DNA of 64,000 bases from Neurospora tetraspora (lineage: Eukaryota > Ascomycota > Sordariomycetes > Sordariales > Sordariaceae), in assembly GCF_033439725.1 (NCBI RefSeq), contig NW_026944383.1, forward strand, positions 6,944,001 to 7,008,000, written 5' to 3'. Positions within the stretch are counted from its first letter, which is position 1; every line of letters begins with the position of its first letter. Below the pieces are notes generated by a model. That model ran no database searches. It was not told the DNA's origin and saw only the letters and a list, made by a program, of their open reading frames with translations. This document shows positions 1-13,077 of the stretch, one piece after another. Made by a program: the position numbers and the translations under genes.

Positions 1-2600
1 AGGTTATGGCTGTGTTGATGACCGGGAAAATTGAACAGCTGGAAACGGCTTTGAGTTCCCGGTGGCTCTTCACCTGTGCTCTACCCGCCTGTAGAGGGAG
101 CGGGAGGCAGGGACGACCGAGGAGGTTGACTGCTCGCTCGCTCTTTCCCACTTGCTCTTCATCCACATCGCTACTTCTTGTATCCCCTCCGACCGCGAGC
201 CTGGGGAAGGAAGCGGAAGTCGCGATGGCTTTTGTTTTCTTTTCCTGGGCAGAGACCGCGACGTCCGATGCTCATGGCTCTACATCGTGATATCTCTTCG
301 CTCACAGTTTCTACGTCAGAAGACGAACTGCCTGGTACTAACGACGAACGGGGTCACTGTTGTTTGATCCCGGCGTGGTAGTCCACTCTGAAACTTGTCT
401 GATAAGATACTAACTAGGGATTAAGAAGTTTTCATGGCGATTAAGGCATCTTTCAAGCCTTGTTAGTCTGAATCTGCCCGTCACTACTCATCCTTCGTAT
501 GCCCCATGGAAGATGCAAGTAGAGAATGAGAGTACGGCGTCGTCAAAATCTCGAGAGAGTTTTGGAGACACTTTGGCCGTTGCACAGCTCTGTCTTCGCC
601 ACGACTTCCTATCGGCTATCTCGGGAGTCGGGAGTTATTCGACACCATCACATCACGCTGATTTGATGAGTTGAGGGAGGGGGGGGTCAGATCTTGCCGG
701 ACGCCACACATCCACCCACACAGGCAACGGCTTATTGGCAGAGACGTGAGGAAAACAACCTCTCCGTTCCACGACTTCAACAAACCCGAAAGTCAGTCAG
801 AAGACAACAACAAACATGAGAGTTGTGAACAGTAGAGGAGAGGGAGCGAGCGACTACATAACTGTCTGCCAAAGCTGGAGAGTACCAGTCCTCCACGTCC
901 GATAACTCACCTAACATGACCAACCTAGTGACTGAATACGATAGTCAAACAGTTCCATCTGCTGTGCCTCCAGAGCCTCGTACCAGCGGAAAGGACTGTG
1001 CATGTTGTGTATATGTATAAGAGAGTCGGACCGGACTAGACTAAACCTGTCTAATAGAGAAGTGTTTGTCCTCGTTGTTTACCACTTTGTGTTGCTTCGA
1101 ATTATCCACTCGGATTAGGGCAGCTGATGTGATATCTACGTTTAAGACTAGAGCTACGGAGGCGGGTTTGCCATAGTCTCGGCGATGTCGATGGAAGCGG
1201 ATTGCAGTGAAATGGTTTAGTGTCATCAAAACGACAAGCCTGTAATGCTTTCTCTGGGTCTTGTCACTGTAGTGGAAGCATGTGGTCGCGGCGAGACAAT
1301 AAACTGATTTCGCAAGTTGCAAGCACGAAACGAACAGCGTCTTGCAACCATGAAAACAACGTGAAGCCAAGGTGCAATAGAGCATTATGAGCCGAGGGTC
1401 TTGTCTTGGTCTCATTCGGTCAGTGCTATCAACAAAGTAATGAAAAGAAAATCCGGAATTTCGACAGGCATCGCTCGATGATGCCTGAAACTGGCCACTG
1501 AGAACTCCCCCGATGGTGTTTCATCTCTGGGAGCTGACGAGATCCTAGGTATTACTGACATATGGGCAGCCAGATAGGCGGCCGTATCGAGCGGGCCTTC
1601 TCAGGCGGCCACCCGTCCTGACCACTACCCAGATGCTTGGTGTTGCGCACTTGCGATGACCAAGGCTGCGGTAAGAGCATCCATACTGGCGACTCGTATG
1701 AATCGCCTCGACAACGGAGCATCAGTATCTAGCACGTTGCCATGGCAGCAGGCGCGCGCTCTCGAAGACTTGAAAGTAAGTATACTCGCAAGTTAAATGG
1801 AGGGTTGGGTACTGAGCGCGCGCTCAAATAACGGGTTCGAAGTCGTTAACAACAGCCAATCGATGTGAAGGCGTTTAGAATTCTCTTCCAGGGCCAGATG
1901 CGGAAGTCCGGGGAGATCAACCAACAGAAGGCCCGGTAGATGGTTTCTTTCTCGCAAACTTAAGCGCATCATCAGCCGCGCGCCGTGATGGTCGGTCCTG
2001 GACAAAGATCCGGCCTAAACCGTCCAAAGCAGGCCCGGGAAGGCGGCCTCCCTAGTGTAGGGATAAAGCACGGGTGCAACCGCAAACCGGGCGAACTGAC
2101 AGCCGCTTGGCTTTCTGGAACAGGCGTCTCGACGACCGGAGGCATGAACTTGTGGTCTTTGGCGATAGCAAGTCAAAACCAGCTGGCGCGCGCTCCCGGT
2201 AAGGGCCCGTTAAACGACGTAGAAGATGGGGAATGGGGAGAATACCGCGAGGTTGGGAATGCCAAATTTGCATACTGATACGGATACTGGCGTTTCGAAA
2301 GCAAGAAGCGTCTATCTTGCAAGACGGCTAGTTGGCGGTTAAGTGGCGCGGGAGAGATGCATATATAGAAGAGAGTGCAAGGGCGACGAACGGGAATGGG
2401 AACAGCATCGCCAACATCAACAAGTTTTCTTTGTCTGTTTCTCGGAGTCTTGGAGTTTTGATAAATTGCCCTTGCCGTTTCGACCATAACTTCTGCCTGG
2501 TGGACTGGACTGGTTCCTTCCGTCGCCCATCTTTGTTTTCGGGATTTTCAGCTTTGCTCTTTCCAATTTTATACCAGCTCATCTCCCTTGGCTTGACCCG
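1..2600. other. Intergenic, no supported gene
   Basis: Only short unrelated open frames are present and none resembles a known protein. The one structured item is a dispersed repeat copy at 90-210 (listed separately). Base composition is ordinary for the window. Confidence 0.5.
90..210 (+). repeat. Dispersed repeat, copy A
   Basis: This segment begins with a perfect 27-base match to 32605-32631 and stays recognisably similar for about 120 bases. Shared later blocks include TTTCCCACTTGCTCT, a CCTCGACCGC/CCTCCGACCGC block and a GGGAAGG block. No terminal repeats or coding potential are visible. The family is not recognised; it could be a remnant of a small mobile element or an old segmental duplication. 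Confidence 0.6.
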
Positions 2601-4378
2601 TCATTTCGTCTGCCGAGACTTTTGATTTTTCTCAAGTCGCACCTTGCCGTCTTCGCCACGACAAGTCACCTGAATAACCTGGAAAAAAAAACTTCATTTC
2701 GGGAGATCTTCCGCTTGTCGACCATTCTGTTTTCTCGACATCGATTTTCGACATACGAGACAAGCTGAAGTGCAAATTCCACTTCCGGGCACTTGTGGTC
2801 ATCTTTCTCCACGTTCAGGTGTTTTTGTCGGTACGCTAGCACGCGGTAAGCCCCTGGCCAATTAGCGGCGTCGGTGACCCCCTGTGCTAAGAATATGAGC
2901 TTAGCGCTCTGGTGCTGCAGGTTCTAGCACAACACCACCAATCACATCCCGTGTCTCGCCGGCACCCAATCTCTTCGCTCCTGGGCCTTCAGCGGTTGAG
3001 GTACCGACGGACGCCATCAAGATTCACCACGCGATCTCGCAGCCAGCACCACTTGGCCATCTCCATCTCCCATCCCGAGCTCGTGGCAAAGACACCGGAA
3101 AACCCGGGCCAAGACGTTTCGTCGACGGGCGTTTCATTCACCAACAAGTTGACGGGCCTCGCAATCCACTCGGAAACTCCCCTTGGGAATCACCACTTTT
3201 TAAACAGTCGATCAAGAGCCCAGGCGCCCCATTTGCACCCAGTATCCTTCTGGACTTTCTCGTCGGATCGTGGTATTGGATCTTGCTTGGGCGCTTCTTC
3301 TTTTTGAGGCACACAGAGCCTGATCTTTGCGCAACTGCGTAGAAGACTACAAGGGACTACGAGATAATCCACTGGACTTGTGTAAGTCTCCATCCTCTTT
3401 GCCTTCCGCGATACCTTCACCAACCTATCCCGTCCTCCAAACATGCCTCCCCTACGTATCCAGACCGAGCAGACCAAGCGAAGGCTGCCAGCGCACCGGA
3501 CAGAGGAAAAAACATGGAGTTCTGGATGTAAGCTGCATCCAGCGTCACACTAAAGCATACGGCGAGCATCTCAGCACATTCACAGCCGCCTTTTCAAGGC
3601 CCTGTCAAATCGCTTGCCGCCGTCGTCCACTTTGAACCCCTCTGACTGGCTGGTCCGCGCTTGGCTGCAACTTCACCACCTCTGTTTCTTCCCTTTCACA
3701 CTCCTTCTCTCAATAACCCTCTCATATCTTGACAAGTTGCTGCTGGTGGCGTATAGCACTTCCCGCTTCTCCTCTTTTCACCTTGATCCTCCCGTCCGTC
3801 TGTCACTGTGATTCGAACCAACTCCCTGGACTCGAGTTAACAAACCATCCTCCCTAGAAAGCCTAGTTCAACCACCCCACCTGGTCTTCACAACGGGCCC
3901 GGCCAATCACCACTACTCTTTGAAGTCCTTGCCTGCCTTCCGCTAGCTCCAAGTGCTAAAGAAAAGAAACCGCGGGACCCTGGAGCCAACCCTGGAGCAA
4001 ACCCACTGCTCTGGAAACGAACAGGGACACCAAGGGAGACCAGCATCACACGCACGCCGGGGTGCTCAACCTTCTGCTGCCGCGGGGATTTGTTTCTAGC
4101 TTCGCTTGTTTCGAGTCCGACTGCTGAAGCACACCCTCGTCCATCGCCTACCCCTTCACATCTTTACCGCCTCCGGGGCCCTCACTTTGCTCAACCTCTT
4201 CATATAACCGTTTGCCCACCACCTCCTGCACGTTTCCTGCACTCTTTCCCCTCCCCACCTACCGGCTCTCTTCCTCCATCGCCCAAAGGCAAGTCAACCG
4301 GTGGCTCACAACGCCATACGATTCCTCAAGACCATCACTTCTTAGGCCTTCCTCATCGCCAGCCTATCAGCCATCAAC
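2600..4378 (+). promoter_or_regulatory. Promoter and long pyrimidine-rich leader of the 4379 gene
   Basis: The plus strand becomes strongly C/T-rich toward 4378, as is common in transcribed leaders of filamentous fungi. Several short upstream ATG frames and potential splice donors (for example GTAAGT at about 3381) lie in it, so the leader is probably spliced and may carry upstream ORFs. The exact transcription start cannot be placed from sequence. Confidence 0.45.
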
Positions 4379-5398
4379 ATGTCTACCAAACCAGTCTTGA
4401 AGCTGTCGACTCCGGTCACAGCCAACTTCCCCAATATCCCCCGACCAACAAACGAGCTTCGCTCCGCTGTGACACTTCCTTCGGCTCTATCAGATCGTAC
4501 TCCTCTGTCTGCCATCTCGCGAACATCAGCCTTCCGTGATCCTCTATCGGCACTTCCTTCAGCAGGCCTTCCTTCCGCCGGGCCATTCAGCGCAACCCTC
4601 AAGGTGGATCACGATCTTCAGAAGACACCCATTACACCACCAGTCGCATACCTCGACTTTCTCAAGTGCATGCAACTCGTTTCTCCCAGTCTTGCCTCGC
4701 CACCGCAAACAGGAAAGGCGCTTCTTAACCGGACGAGCACCGCTAGCAGCCTCAGCACCAGCAGTACTAGCAGCAATGACTCGGAGTCTTCGATTGACTC
4801 CGCCACTACGGACGCCTCTGAGAAGGAGAAAGAAGGACAGATCGAGAGCGCGCCATCAACAGCTCGCTCCGATGTGAGCTCCGCGCCCGAAATCAAGGTC
4901 GAGGCCGAAGAGAAGGAGGACAAGAAGGAGGACAAGGAGAACGTCGGCGACGAGAAGCAAGAAAAATCCAGACCGGCACCTATCACCATCTCTCAACCTC
5001 CGACTCCCCATAGCTCGCTCTATCCGATGTCAGCTCCAGCCACCGGCGCTGCAGTATTCCCAAGCACCAAGATCCCTCCATCACCCTCCATCTCTACTTC
5101 CGCACTCTACTCGCCACGAACACCCCTCAGTGCGGCATCTGTCCGTTCGCCTTTCGACTGGGAAGCGGCGCTAAAGCTGAGGCGATTTGCTGAAGTTTCT
5201 AGCCTCAAGCGTTCTGCGCCATGTGATGCTCCTGCTGTCAGCAACCCCACTTCTGTTCCCGTCGCAAAGGAATCACGATCTAGCATACGCCACATCCGCG
5301 AAGTGGTTACAAGAACAGTGACCTACACACCACGAATGGCGCCCGCGCCCAAGGGAAAGCGAAGAAAGATTGACGCCGACACAGCTATCAAGTCGTAA
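4379..5398 (+). CDS. Conserved fungal Ser/Thr/Pro-rich protein, function unknown
   Basis: A single 339-residue frame without a recognisable catalytic domain. The N-terminus repeats short LSA/PSA phrases. A TPITPPVAYLDFLK block lies at about residues 85-98, followed by a Ser-rich stretch, a highly acidic/Lys-rich stretch (about 148-200, many EK/DK pairs), a Pro-rich SP/TP region, and a basic C-terminus with RHIREVVTRTVTY and KGKRRK, a plausible nuclear localisation signal. I recall similar TPxTPP...FLK and VVTRTVTY blocks in uncharacterised Pezizomycotina proteins, but that is memory and untested. Low complexity and the NLS-like tail suggest a regulatory nuclear protein; this is inference. The start is the first ATG after the long pyrimidine-rich leader, in a good context (CAACATG). 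Confidence 0.8.
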   Translation: MSTKPVLKLSTPVTANFPNIPRPTNELRSAVTLPSALSDRTPLSAISRTSAFRDPLSALPSAGLPSAGPFSATLKVDHDLQKTPITPPVAYLDFLKCMQLVSPSLASPPQTGKALLNRTSTASSLSTSSTSSNDSESSIDSATTDASEKEKEGQIESAPSTARSDVSSAPEIKVEAEEKEDKKEDKENVGDEKQEKSRPAPITISQPPTPHSSLYPMSAPATGAAVFPSTKIPPSPSISTSALYSPRTPLSAASVRSPFDWEAALKLRRFAEVSSLKRSAPCDAPAVSNPTSVPVAKESRSSIRHIREVVTRTVTYTPRMAPAPKGKRRKIDADTAIKS

Positions 5399-8077
5399 AA
5401 ATAGCTAAATCATCTACGGTGCTGGCCATCACCGCCAACTTGATCATCGCCATACCACTACCATTGCAGAGCAGCCTGCCTGGAGCGGCACAATTACAGA
5501 GATTATCACAACCTATTAATCAACAAACCAACAACGCTTAGAGCGGTCAGGAAGGGGAACCAAAAATGAAGAGGGGATGCAGCTTGCGCAAAGCTACGGG
5601 CTGTCATTTACGAATGATGCACAAATCAAAGGAGTCAAACGGAGTTTATCGGCGTTGCTGGCGGCGTCCACCACTATGGGAGTTGGGTTGTATTTTGCGG
5701 TCCGAACGGTCAGGTCGGAACTTGAACCACGATACCACAGGAGGAGTCTTGGCTTGGCTTTTTGTCAGCGATTTTTTTTAGAGGGACTCTGTGCATAGGG
5801 AAGGAATATTTGGATTTTGCGCGAGGATGATGAAGGACAGTCAGGGCCTGATCCAAGGCCATTTCGGAGTTTTTGGATCCAGCCCAAAACCATTTTTGCA
5901 TAGTCACTACAATATGAATCCTGGGCGACACATGTCGTCGGGTCTTGAACACAAGAATATTTTTTCCATGTTTGATCAGCGTGTCTGTGGATGATCCGTT
6001 TGCTTTCTCACTGTTTGTTGACGGCTTGCTACCCCGCGAACGGGAAGAAGTGGCCATGGCTGACCTGGGTAGGTCGCGATGCTGGAGGCCTGTAGAAGGT
6101 ACGTACCACACCGGGCGATGATCACCACAAGAGATCATATTTTTCATTGTTTAGTGCAGCCTGCCTCTCCCAAAGCGCTTACATAACTACTAGTAACTAC
6201 TGACAGCGACGGATGACCAAACAGGACTACCATCCCGTGGGTTATTCACAGGGAACAGGACCTAGCATCATGTCGATAAAATCGAGTGTTATTGATAACC
6301 TGCATGGGTTGTGAAATTGAACGAACTGGAGGTCAGTGCAGAAAGCCTAATCACCAGAATACACTGCGATCATCGAAGGTATCGGTAACTCATCCACCCA
6401 GCCTTGAGATAATATCATGTAGTTCCCGCTCAACAGGGTGAAAATCTTCTTCTTCCAGCAGGACATTCGGCAGGCGATTCTGGCAGTTCACCAGCACTTC
6501 ACCACCCCAACCACTTCACTTTCCCACTGGCAGACTTCCACACAAGCTCGGCGCTTAAACCCATGCCCCCAACCCCTGTCTACCGTTCTCTACCGTGGTC
6601 TACCGTGTCGTGCAGAACGGGGCTACTCACCCATGATTGGTTAGCTAGAGAGAAGGCAATGATGGCATTGGTTGGGGTGGTGGATTTCTTGTGTGTAAGG
6701 GCGCTTAAATCCCTGTCTAGTCGACGAATGATGGGTCTGGCGAGACAGGGGTGGGTGATTGGTGAGACGTCACAGGTCGGTCGATGGTTGACACTCTTGG
6801 TTCGGCGAATGCTTGTCACCAGAAGCACTAAAGCCGAACGACTTCCTTGAAAGCGATCGACTTGGAGATATCATTCCGACGACACGACCCAGCCCCAAGT
6901 AATGTTTACTCTTTCTCTCAGGTGATGAACTGCTCTCTACCGCTGCAACTTTCGCAGTCTGCCTAGGCGTCCTCGGCGTGTGATATCGAACCCATGAGCC
7001 GAAACATCGATCGGATCACCTCACCTCACCCACCGAACGCTCGGAACGGGGTCTGTCTCGCACTGGCACTCGAAAAGAATATCTCGGAGGGGACCCGGAT
7101 AGTGACACCCGTCCGTGATGTGCTATGGTAGGTATGTACCAAGAAAGAAACACACGGCACCGGCACACACACATCTGCATAACAGAATTTTTCGGCACAC
7201 TGCCATTGTTCTCTGGGTGACGAGTAGGTACTGAGGTACTGTAACTGTGATGTTTCGATGTTGTGAAGTGTGGACAGATGCCAAGGTGAGGAAAGCCGAG
7301 GCCGTAAGGTCTGCTGTCCGTTCGGTGTGGATGCCATGGCATTCATTCAACACGCTTCCATTCAACATGAGAATAACCAGCGTCACGGCGTGACAGCGCG
7401 GTGGTAGCAACCCGTTCGCGGTTCGGATGCCCTTCCCAATCCAGAATCAAGAATCTGACTGGCTGATTCGTTGAACAACCCAGCGCCCGGAACGGAACCG
7501 CTTTCCCCATCCCCAGCCCCAGCCCAGGGACTTTTTGTTGCCAGCTTGCCTTGTTGCTTGTTGCCGTGCCTGCATCCCACAATCTAGGAAATTTTGGAAG
7601 GGTAGGAAAGGGTAGGTGTTCATGCAAGTAGAAATTGGATTTCCGATTGAACTGTTAACTGTGAACTGTGAACTCTGCAGCGAAGCAATCTCTAAGATTG
7701 CTATATTTGACCTTTTTTTCCTCAGGCGGCTTCCATAGGGCGGCAAGCAAGCAAGCCATGGCGCCCAAACCATGGGATATGTTTTGTTGCAAGGCAGACC
7801 GACAAGGTAAGGCGGAAAGTGAAACGCTCGTCGACCTGAAACCGAATCTGCAAAACAGGGGGTTCAGTCGGTCGTGACACGACGCTGAACGGGGGACCGG
7901 GGTGAACTGCCCAGGGGAGGGGAATGCGGAATGCGTGCGCGCGCGCGCGGCGCGACAGTGTTCATCTTTGTGGAAAGATCAAAGAATAGTCTGAAACGCA
8001 ACTGATATCATCTGGGGTGGGTTTTATGTGTGTGAATGGTTCGCTCTATTTTTGGCATGTTGGATTTGATCACCACT
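5399..8077. other. Intergenic, no supported gene
   Basis: The first few hundred bases are probably the 3' untranslated region of the upstream gene. The open frames here (the longest, 145 codons on minus at 5710-6147) show no recognisable domain. An alternating GC run sits at about 7933-7956, 125 bases before the retroelement insertion site. Confidence 0.5.
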
Positions 8078-8082
8078 CTCTC
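8078..8082. repeat. Target-site duplication, left copy (CTCTC)
   Basis: CTCTC immediately precedes the 5' LTR and is repeated immediately after the 3' LTR at 14105-14109. A 5-bp duplication is normal for LTR-element integrases. Confidence 0.85.
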
Positions 8083-8248
8083 TGTCAGAGGCCAGGGGAT
8101 CCACTGGGCGTGCACGTACCCAGCTGGACTGGGATATGCGGGATTTTTATCCAGATGCCAGAGCTTTAAGTTTGCAGAACCAGTCTTATACACACACACA
8201 CAATCAAGCTACGTTGAACCTATATCGATTATTACCAGTAATATTACA
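8083..8248 (+). repeat. 5' LTR of the copia element
   Basis: 166 bases beginning TG and ending CA. It matches 13939-14104 over its full length with about 16 differences, all transitions. It includes a short CA microsatellite. Confidence 0.88.
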
Positions 8249-11200
8249 ATTAAAAATCTTATTAATTCAACCGTTGAAACTATTACTAGTAACGATAACC
8301 GATTAAACAATTACTAATAATATCTACGACTAAAATTAACAGCATTGCCCTCAATAGCCCTAGGGATTAGCCTACTTAGGAAGATACTTTCATTTCTATA
8401 GCCTAGGATTTGGGTCTCTAAAAGTATATCGATCTAAACAACCGCGTTCCCTAACCAACTGAACTAATAGAACCTAATATCGCCAACTACTAAGGGGAAA
8501 TTCCCGCTAAAGAAACTAAAGAAGCCAAAAAGAATAGGGAGGCTACTTTATTTATTATTACTAAATTTTATAGCTTCTATTATAAGCGCGACTATTGTAA
8601 TTATATAATTAAAAAATCGGATTAGCGTATAGAAGTTAACATCTTTTTTTAATTTAGGTATTAAAAAGATTATGCTAAGTCGCTAGATATTTAAAACCGT
8701 TAGAAATAATTATTAGGAAACTAACTTTATTAAACGTATTAATCTATATAAGTAGTATAATAATTTTAGCAAATCTACCGCTTTTAACAACTATAAAGTA
8801 AAGAAATTCGTCCGAACTAGATTTATTAATATTTTTAAGCCTCCTAGCAGAATTAATTATAATTAGTACAATTGGACCTTTTAATAGGAGGCGGCTATAG
8901 CCTTCTATATTATTAGAAGAATTACTAGAATAAATAAACTAAACCTATAGTTTCTAGAATTTTATATAATTATAAGGTTAAATCCTTATACCGCTTGGGT
9001 AGATAATTACTAATTTTAATATAATAAGGAAATTGAGTGAAATCTTAATTTTAAAATCTTTTTCCGTACTATAATTAAAATTTTTCGTAAAGTAATAATA
9101 ACGAATATTATTTAAGGAAAGGGTTGCGCCCTCCTATTTAAAGGTATTACGTTCGTAATTATATTAAATAGTAAGCCTACTAAAGAGGATACTCCTAATG
9201 ATAAATAAAACTTTAGCCCGGAGGTAAAAGGATAGGAAAAAGTTATAAATAAAAATAATAAATTTAGGAAGAATATTAATAAAAATAAACGTACTTCCTC
9301 TTTATCCCTACTAGCGAATAAACGACTACGTTAATCCCTATATAAACTCTATAAGTAGCCGGGCTATAATTTGGATAAATACTACTATATTAAATTATAG
9401 TTGGCTTATAAAAATTAAATCGAAAGTCCTACTATTAAAAAGCGTACGTACGCTAATTTAAAAAAGGATAAAATATTTAAAGCGGCTATTAATTATTTCC
9501 GAACGTAGCAGGACGACAAAGACTAAAATAATTAATTCTATAGTTGTTAGGTAAGTAAAAAATCATTTTTTAATACTTATAGCGAAATATAACGCCGTAT
9601 ACTTATTAAGAGATTCTATAATCTTTAATTTAAATACGATAATATATATTTTTAATAAAGTTAATCGCCTTAAAAACTTTACTCCTTTAAATACTAGTAA
9701 TTATATATAGGCAGGAAATAAGTAGATTCTTATAAAGGGGTATAATATTATTATAGTTATAATTTAAGACGATAATAGAGATAGAGAGTTTTAATTCCCT
9801 AATATCGTTTTAGTACTAAGTATAATTTATAACCTTATTTCTTTAAAATAATTTAAAAATAAATAAATTTATTAGGATTATAAGAATAATTACCTATACT
9901 CCTACTTTATAGATTCCCTTATTTACTATATCCTTTCTAAATATAAGTAATTTATTTTAAAATATATCCTTCTATAGAATATTACTAATAAATCTTTTTT
10001 TATTATATGGTATATGAATTATATTAACTGGAAGCCCTAAAAGGGTAAGCCCCTTTACTAATATTTTCGATTTAACTATTTAAGATCCGAAATTTTAATT
10101 AAAGTAATAGAATAAAAATATAGCGTACAATTTAAAGGTTTAGATATAATATATTACAAATTATATACTAAAGCTAAATTAAAATACTAAGTGCGTAGAG
10201 AAATTCGTAATTATTTAAAAGGCTTTAGATTATAATTAATTATCGACTTCTTTTTTTATAAGAAGGTAAAGGTAGGGGGCTAGAAGTATTCAAGTTTAAT
10301 AATGGTTGTAGATTGGTAGTTTAGATTCGTTTAGGTATATTATTTAGGTATTAGAGAAACTAAGTCTATTATTACATATTTAGAATCCTTCTATATAGGG
10401 TTATAGATTTAATATTAAATTATACTTCGGGTAGTCGAATATAATAATAAAATAATTAGTAGTAAGAAGATTATTACTTCATTTATTATAAAGAGAATTA
10501 ATATTGAGCGCTTAGCACCCTATATATAAATTTAAAACGGTAGCGTAGAGTGTTTAAGGGGTATAATTAAGACTAAAGGTATAGTAATACAATGAGGTAT
10601 AAATCCTCCTTACGAATTATAAATAGAGATTATTAGAGTAATTATACATTTATATAACCTAACCCCTAAGGCGGAATATTATTAGAAATTTCCTTAAGAC
10701 TGATTTAAAACGTATTATTAATTTAAAAACAGTATCGTTCTTCTATTACACCCCTCTCCTATTATTATATACTTTAAAGTATATAATTATAAAGCTTTTA
10801 CTCTTATAATAGAAATTATAAAAGAATAAAATAAATTAATAGAATTTAAGAACCGTACTTAAGTTAGCTATTTAATTAGATATTAATTAATGAATATCTA
10901 TAGGATTTGGAATCTTTATATTAATTTTATTATTATTATACGAGACGTTGTATTTAATAAAGATGAAGTCTTTTTTGGTAGTAACGCTAAAGAAATTTAT
11001 AATGCTTTTAATATTTCCCTTAAAGAGTTAGTTATATAATTAAAAGACTTTTATTAAATAAACATTATATAAATAAACGTCCTATAAGTCGAAGCTATAT
11101 TTATCACAAATAACGGAATTTCCTAGCCCCGTTGTCTAAGATTTTCTTACCGAGACCGAAAATACATTAAGAGAAGAAGGGGAATTAAGGTCTTTAGAAA

Positions 11201-12639
11201 TATAAATATAATTTAAATCTCTAGAAGTCCTATAAATATTAAAGATATTATTAGGTCTGGAGATACCGTAAAGGTTTCTAAAACCCTTACTATACCGCCT
11301 ATATAATCGCCGTTGGATTTTTAGAGTATAGTTTTAAATTCAAAGGATAAAAAAAAGGGTTATTTCTTTACGCTTCTTAATAATCTAACTGTATTTCTAA
11401 TAACCGACCTCTTTCGTTCTAATAAAGAATTATAGTTATTTATAAATTAATATCTTTATTAAATTGTATTATTTTTATTTATAAAGGGTAATCGACTTAT
11501 AAGCCTTTAAGGAAATAAGGTCGTAAATTAAACCTTTTTAGAATAAATAAGAGAGAAGAGTATTAATATTGATCCCGGCTATAATCCTAAATTAAAAATA
11601 ATAAAAGATATTATTAACTACTATAGAATAAAGGGTACGTTAAAGAACTTCTATCAAATTAACTTTCTACTTTTTTTAGAGTATTATAGTAATTTTAATT
11701 CTTATTCTTTTAAAGAATTTTTTAAAGCTATAGAAAAGGAATACCTAGATAAATATAAGGATAAGAAGTTTTAAAAGTAGGTTAATATCGAGGAAGCGGG
11801 AAATAACGAAATATTTGGTTCAATATAGGTATATACTTACAAATTCTACTAAGACGGCCAGTTCCTTAAATATAAAGCGCGTTTAGTTGTACGTAGGGAC
11901 TAATAGTCTAAGGATAGCATACGTAAAACGTATATAGCGACTCTAGTAATTAAGTCGTTCTATATCCTAATAACTATAGCTATTTATTTTAATTTCGTTT
12001 TAATTTAATACGATGTAAAAAACGCTTTTATTAATACCATATTTAATAACATAATATTTATAAAGGCTCCCCTTAAGTATATTAAGAAAGGCTAAATATT
12101 TTAGCTATTGTATACGTTATACAGTCTACGGAGATTTCTCCTCTTCTAATAATAGGAATTTACTAAAACCTTCGTAACTATAGGCATAAACCCTTTCCCT
12201 ATAGAGTTTAATATTTTAATTAAAGATAATATATTCCTTTTCTTCTACGTTAATAATATTATTATTACTTATAAATATAGGGATAAGGAGATTACTATGA
12301 TTAAAGGGGTAGTAATTACTATGGAGAAGAAGTATTAATTAACGGGTAGAGAACTATTAAATTAATTCTTAAATATTAAAATTATTCGAAACCGAAAAAA
12401 GAAATTAATTTAATTATTATAGCGCAACTATATTTAGAAGATCGCGGAGAAGGTTAAGCATACTAAGAAGTTATGTTCTATACCTATAATTGAAGAAGAA
12501 TTCCTACCTTACTAAAATAGTATAACTCCGTACGAAATTTATATATATTAAGTCAAAATCGTTTTAATTCTCTATATCGTTATTATATCGCAATTAAACG
12601 TAGCCTTCCCGGTTTTTAAATTCGTTCGATTTAATCTTA

Positions 12640-13077
12640 GAGAAACTCTATCTGTACGGGGATAAAACTCTATCCGCACGGGGACTAAGATATAATATAA
12701 GCTATAACTCGGCCAAACCTAAACGTATTACGCCAATAGTAGTATCAAACTAGTTATTGAATTTTGATAGAATTTATAATACAGGCGCCGGCCTTTACGA
12801 TATAAGGTCTACTTAAATATTTCTTACTCTTGGCTTTTAATTCTCAATTTAGCTTCTTTTATTACTAGTATTGATTATAAAGGCTATAAGGGACGTATGC
12901 GCACGGGCTAGGGCTTCTAAAATATAGAAAGAAATCAATGCAAAATCCAAGCCATTATACGAGTTTTAATACCCTCTACTCGTAGCGAAATATTAGATTT
13001 TGAAATTTAGTCCCCGTGCGGATAGAGTTTTATCCCCGTGCAGATAGAGTTTTATCCCCGTGCAGATAGAGGTTCTC
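12640..13077. mobile_element. Nested non-autonomous TIR DNA element (MITE-like)
   Basis: A 438-base insertion inside the retroelement, between its RT and RNase H regions. The ends are inverted repeats starting GAGAAMCTCTATCTG and are flanked on both sides by TA, consistent with a TA target duplication. The termini are built from a 22-base unit (CTCTATCYGYACGGGGATAA core): two units on the left (about 12646-12689) and three on the right (about 13008-13071, inverted). There is no coding capacity. It is somewhat less AT-rich than its host, suggesting later insertion or weaker RIP. The superfamily is unassigned; the TA duplication would fit Tc1/mariner-type elements. Confidence 0.75.

Noticed and set aside
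5710-6147. 145-codon minus-strand frame next to the 4379 gene
   Set aside because: No recognisable family, no splice structure, and it probably overlaps a 3' untranslated region.
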